Source: an uncultured Prevotella sp.
GTDB lineage: Bacteria; Bacteroidota; Bacteroidia; Bacteroidales; Bacteroidaceae
Length of the DNA: 6,487 bases
Assembly (NCBI GenBank): GCA_945788545.1
Contig: CALZMK010000091.1
Span: 1-6,487 of the forward strand
Direction: 5' to 3'
In this document: positions 5,242 to 6,487 of the stretch, in pieces
Position numbering within the stretch: position 1 is the first letter of the stretch
Layout: the number at the start of each line of letters is the position of its first letter
The notes under the pieces: model-generated
Seen by the model: the letters and a program-made list of their open reading frames with translations, nothing else
Told to the model about the DNA's origin: nothing
Database searches by the model: none
Made by a program: the position numbers and the translations under genes

Positions 5242-6471
5242 ATGGACAGAAATACCATCATAGAAGCATATCTCGATAACCGCGCTAATAAGCGAAGGAG
5301 CGTAGATAGTGTTCATTTTGAATTGCATTGGGAGAGAGACCTGATGCGGCTTTTATGTGATGTTAATGACCGATCTCTTGACCCTTTTTTATATTCCTTC
5401 ATCAAAAACAAGCCACAACCTCGTGAGGTTATAGCTGCACTTATGCAAACTAAAATCATCCAGCAACATTTCGACGGTCATGTACGTCCACTTGTGGAGG
5501 CAGAGCTCACGGACAGAACGTACAATAACCGTATAGGTTATGGTGGTAACAAAGCAATAATGCAACTAATAGACGATGTGATTGAGGTTAGTAACTGCTT
5601 CAGCCGTCCTGCTTATATAATCACACGAGACATTAAGGCTTATTTCCCGTCTACTGATCTAAATCGTTCATACGATATGTATAGAGACCTTATCTGTCGT
5701 AATTTTGAGGATGGAGAATTGAGAGATGATTTGCTATACATACTTATGAGAGTTAACTACTCATACCCTCAGATTAATGCCAGATTGATATCTCCTCGAT
5801 ATCGGTATGACGATATCATTAAATCCGGGAAGTCTGTAGTGTTTAATAGTGATTTAGATCACGGTGGGTGCCTCGGTAACCAATACTGGCAGGTACAAAA
5901 AAACTACGATCTCGCTGAATTCGATAAGTGGCAGGTTGAAGAGTGTGGTATGCACTATGGCAGATTTGTTGATGACATGTGGTGGGTAGTAGACAATCTT
6001 GAAGCAGGACTTGCGCACGTAAGACACTCCGAAAAAATTCTCAGAGATAAATACGGTTATGTTATGCATCCTCGCAAGAGGTATCAGCAGCATTACTCTA
6101 AGGGAGTAAGTTTTCTCGGAGTGCATATCAAATACGATAGAGTCTACACTAACGACCGAACAATACGCAACTGTAGGATGGCCATCCGGAAATGGAATAG
6201 ACTTGCATATCCATCACAGCTTGAGCATTTTTTAGCAAGTATTAATAGCTATTTTGGCATAATGAAGCATAGAACTGACTACGGGAAGATACGCGACCTT
6301 GTAGAAGAAGTGTCTCCGAAATGGTTGAAATACTGCCATTATAACGATAACAGGAGATGCTTTGAGGCCAACGAAGGATACAGGCATAACGACATCCTCA
6401 TACGCAAATATGGATTCAAGTTTAATAAGTTTAAAAAAAAGAAAAATGACAAGACAAGAAATCGAAGATAG
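5242..6471 (+). CDS. DGR reverse transcriptase
   Basis: This 409-residue reverse transcriptase copies TR RNA into adenine-mutagenised cDNA together with Avd. Motifs in order: the N-terminal RT region with IGYGGNKAIMQL (98-109); motif A, YIITRDIKAYFPSTD (125-139), with catalytic D130; the GGCLGNQYWQ element (208-217), corresponding to the DGR-typical LGNxxSQ motif that lowers fidelity at adenines; the active site GRFVDDMWWVV (240-250), with catalytic D244 and D245; and SFLGVHI (290-296), the primer-grip-side motif. After this a helical thumb (about 305-365) includes ASINSYFGIMKH. The C-terminus is strongly basic (KFNKFKKKKNDKTRNRR). Length is in the usual 300-450 range for DGR RTs, with no extra protease, maturase or endonuclease domain. 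ATG 5242 is the first start after an in-frame TAA at 5230-5232. The usual Tyr of YxDD is Phe242 here. All catalytic Asp are present, so the enzyme should be active. Confidence 0.95.
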   Translation: MDRNTIIEAYLDNRANKRRSVDSVHFELHWERDLMRLLCDVNDRSLDPFLYSFIKNKPQPREVIAALMQTKIIQQHFDGHVRPLVEAELTDRTYNNRIGYGGNKAIMQLIDDVIEVSNCFSRPAYIITRDIKAYFPSTDLNRSYDMYRDLICRNFEDGELRDDLLYILMRVNYSYPQINARLISPRYRYDDIIKSGKSVVFNSDLDHGGCLGNQYWQVQKNYDLAEFDKWQVEECGMHYGRFVDDMWWVVDNLEAGLAHVRHSEKILRDKYGYVMHPRKRYQQHYSKGVSFLGVHIKYDRVYTNDRTIRNCRMAIRKWNRLAYPSQLEHFLASINSYFGIMKHRTDYGKIRDLVEEVSPKWLKYCHYNDNRRCFEANEGYRHNDILIRKYGFKFNKFKKKKNDKTRNRR

Positions 6472-6487
6472 GAAGAATTTCCTTGCC
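6446..6487 (+). CDS. Start of a downstream gene overlapping the RT gene (partial, unknown)
   Basis: An ATG at 6446 opens a frame that overlaps the last 26 bases of the RT gene and runs to the window edge, encoding MTRQEIEDRKNFLA. The polar, helix-forming start resembles openings of small proteins often found after phage fibre genes, but 14 residues are too few to assign a family. The overlap suggests translational coupling to the RT. It follows an A-rich stretch (6433-6446), a typical leader for genes lacking a Shine-Dalgarno sequence. It is possible that the frame closes soon after the window. Confidence 0.5.
   Translation, partial: MTRQEIEDRKNFLA

Noticed and set aside
6433..6441. A-AAA-AAG slippery heptamer in the RT gene
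   Set aside because: It is in the right frame for -1 slippage, but the -1 frame stops at once (TGA 6447-6449) and the downstream gene is in the +1 frame. Lysine codons in an AT-rich basic tail explain it.
1..6487. CRISPR arrays, tRNA or rRNA genes, insertion sequences
   Set aside because: No regularly spaced repeats, tRNA-like cloverleaf, rRNA-like sequence or transposase was seen; the only substantial repeat pair is VR/TR.

Overview
The window looks like the tail-fibre end of a temperate phage or prophage of a Bacteroidales-type host, and it carries a complete, intact-looking diversity-generating retroelement (DGR). The host assignment is an inference. It rests on the AT-rich sequence, gene starts preceded by A/T-rich DNA without Shine-Dalgarno sequences, and tail-fibre modules of a kind I associate with Bacteroides phages. 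All genes lie on the + strand, tightly packed, and read like one morphogenesis operon.

Positions 1-3204 hold structural genes. First comes the 3' end of an upstream gene, then three consecutive tail or fibre proteins at 94-963, 974-1573 and 1576-3204. The second and third share a short 'S-x-Y-[DE]-L-A-[LV]-K-[HY]-G-[FY]-x-G-T' linker module. The second also has a collagen-like GxK-GDK-GD stretch, and the third has a long coiled coil.

Positions 3215-6471 are the DGR, in the order target gene, accessory gene, template repeat, reverse transcriptase. The target (3215-4525) is a 436-residue fibre-like protein whose last ~60 residues hold the variable repeat (VR, 4372-4495). The template repeat (TR, 5101-5224) is a constant 729-bp offset downstream. 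Over the 114-nt core (5111-5224 against 4382-4495) all 84 non-adenine TR positions are identical in VR, while 15 of the 30 TR adenines are replaced. Two further adenine replacements lie in a 10-nt 5' extension, which also holds the only non-adenine mismatch. Hairpin-forming sequence directly follows VR and overlaps the target stop codon. Between VR and TR lies an Avd-type small helical-bundle protein (4582-5028). After TR comes a 409-residue DGR reverse transcriptase (5242-6471) with an FVDD active site.

Working model: TR RNA, probably with structured flanks, is copied by the RT-Avd complex with errors at adenines, and the cDNA replaces VR. This re-randomises up to a dozen or so surface residues at the C-terminus of the tail protein and so changes what host surface the phage can bind. 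The window closes with the first 14 codons of another gene that overlaps the RT gene. The DGR class is known. The less ordinary points here are the tandem duplication that split an ATGA gene junction, the mutually exclusive pairings just 5' of TR, the two inverted repeats between target and avd, and the base-composition jump inside the third fibre gene.
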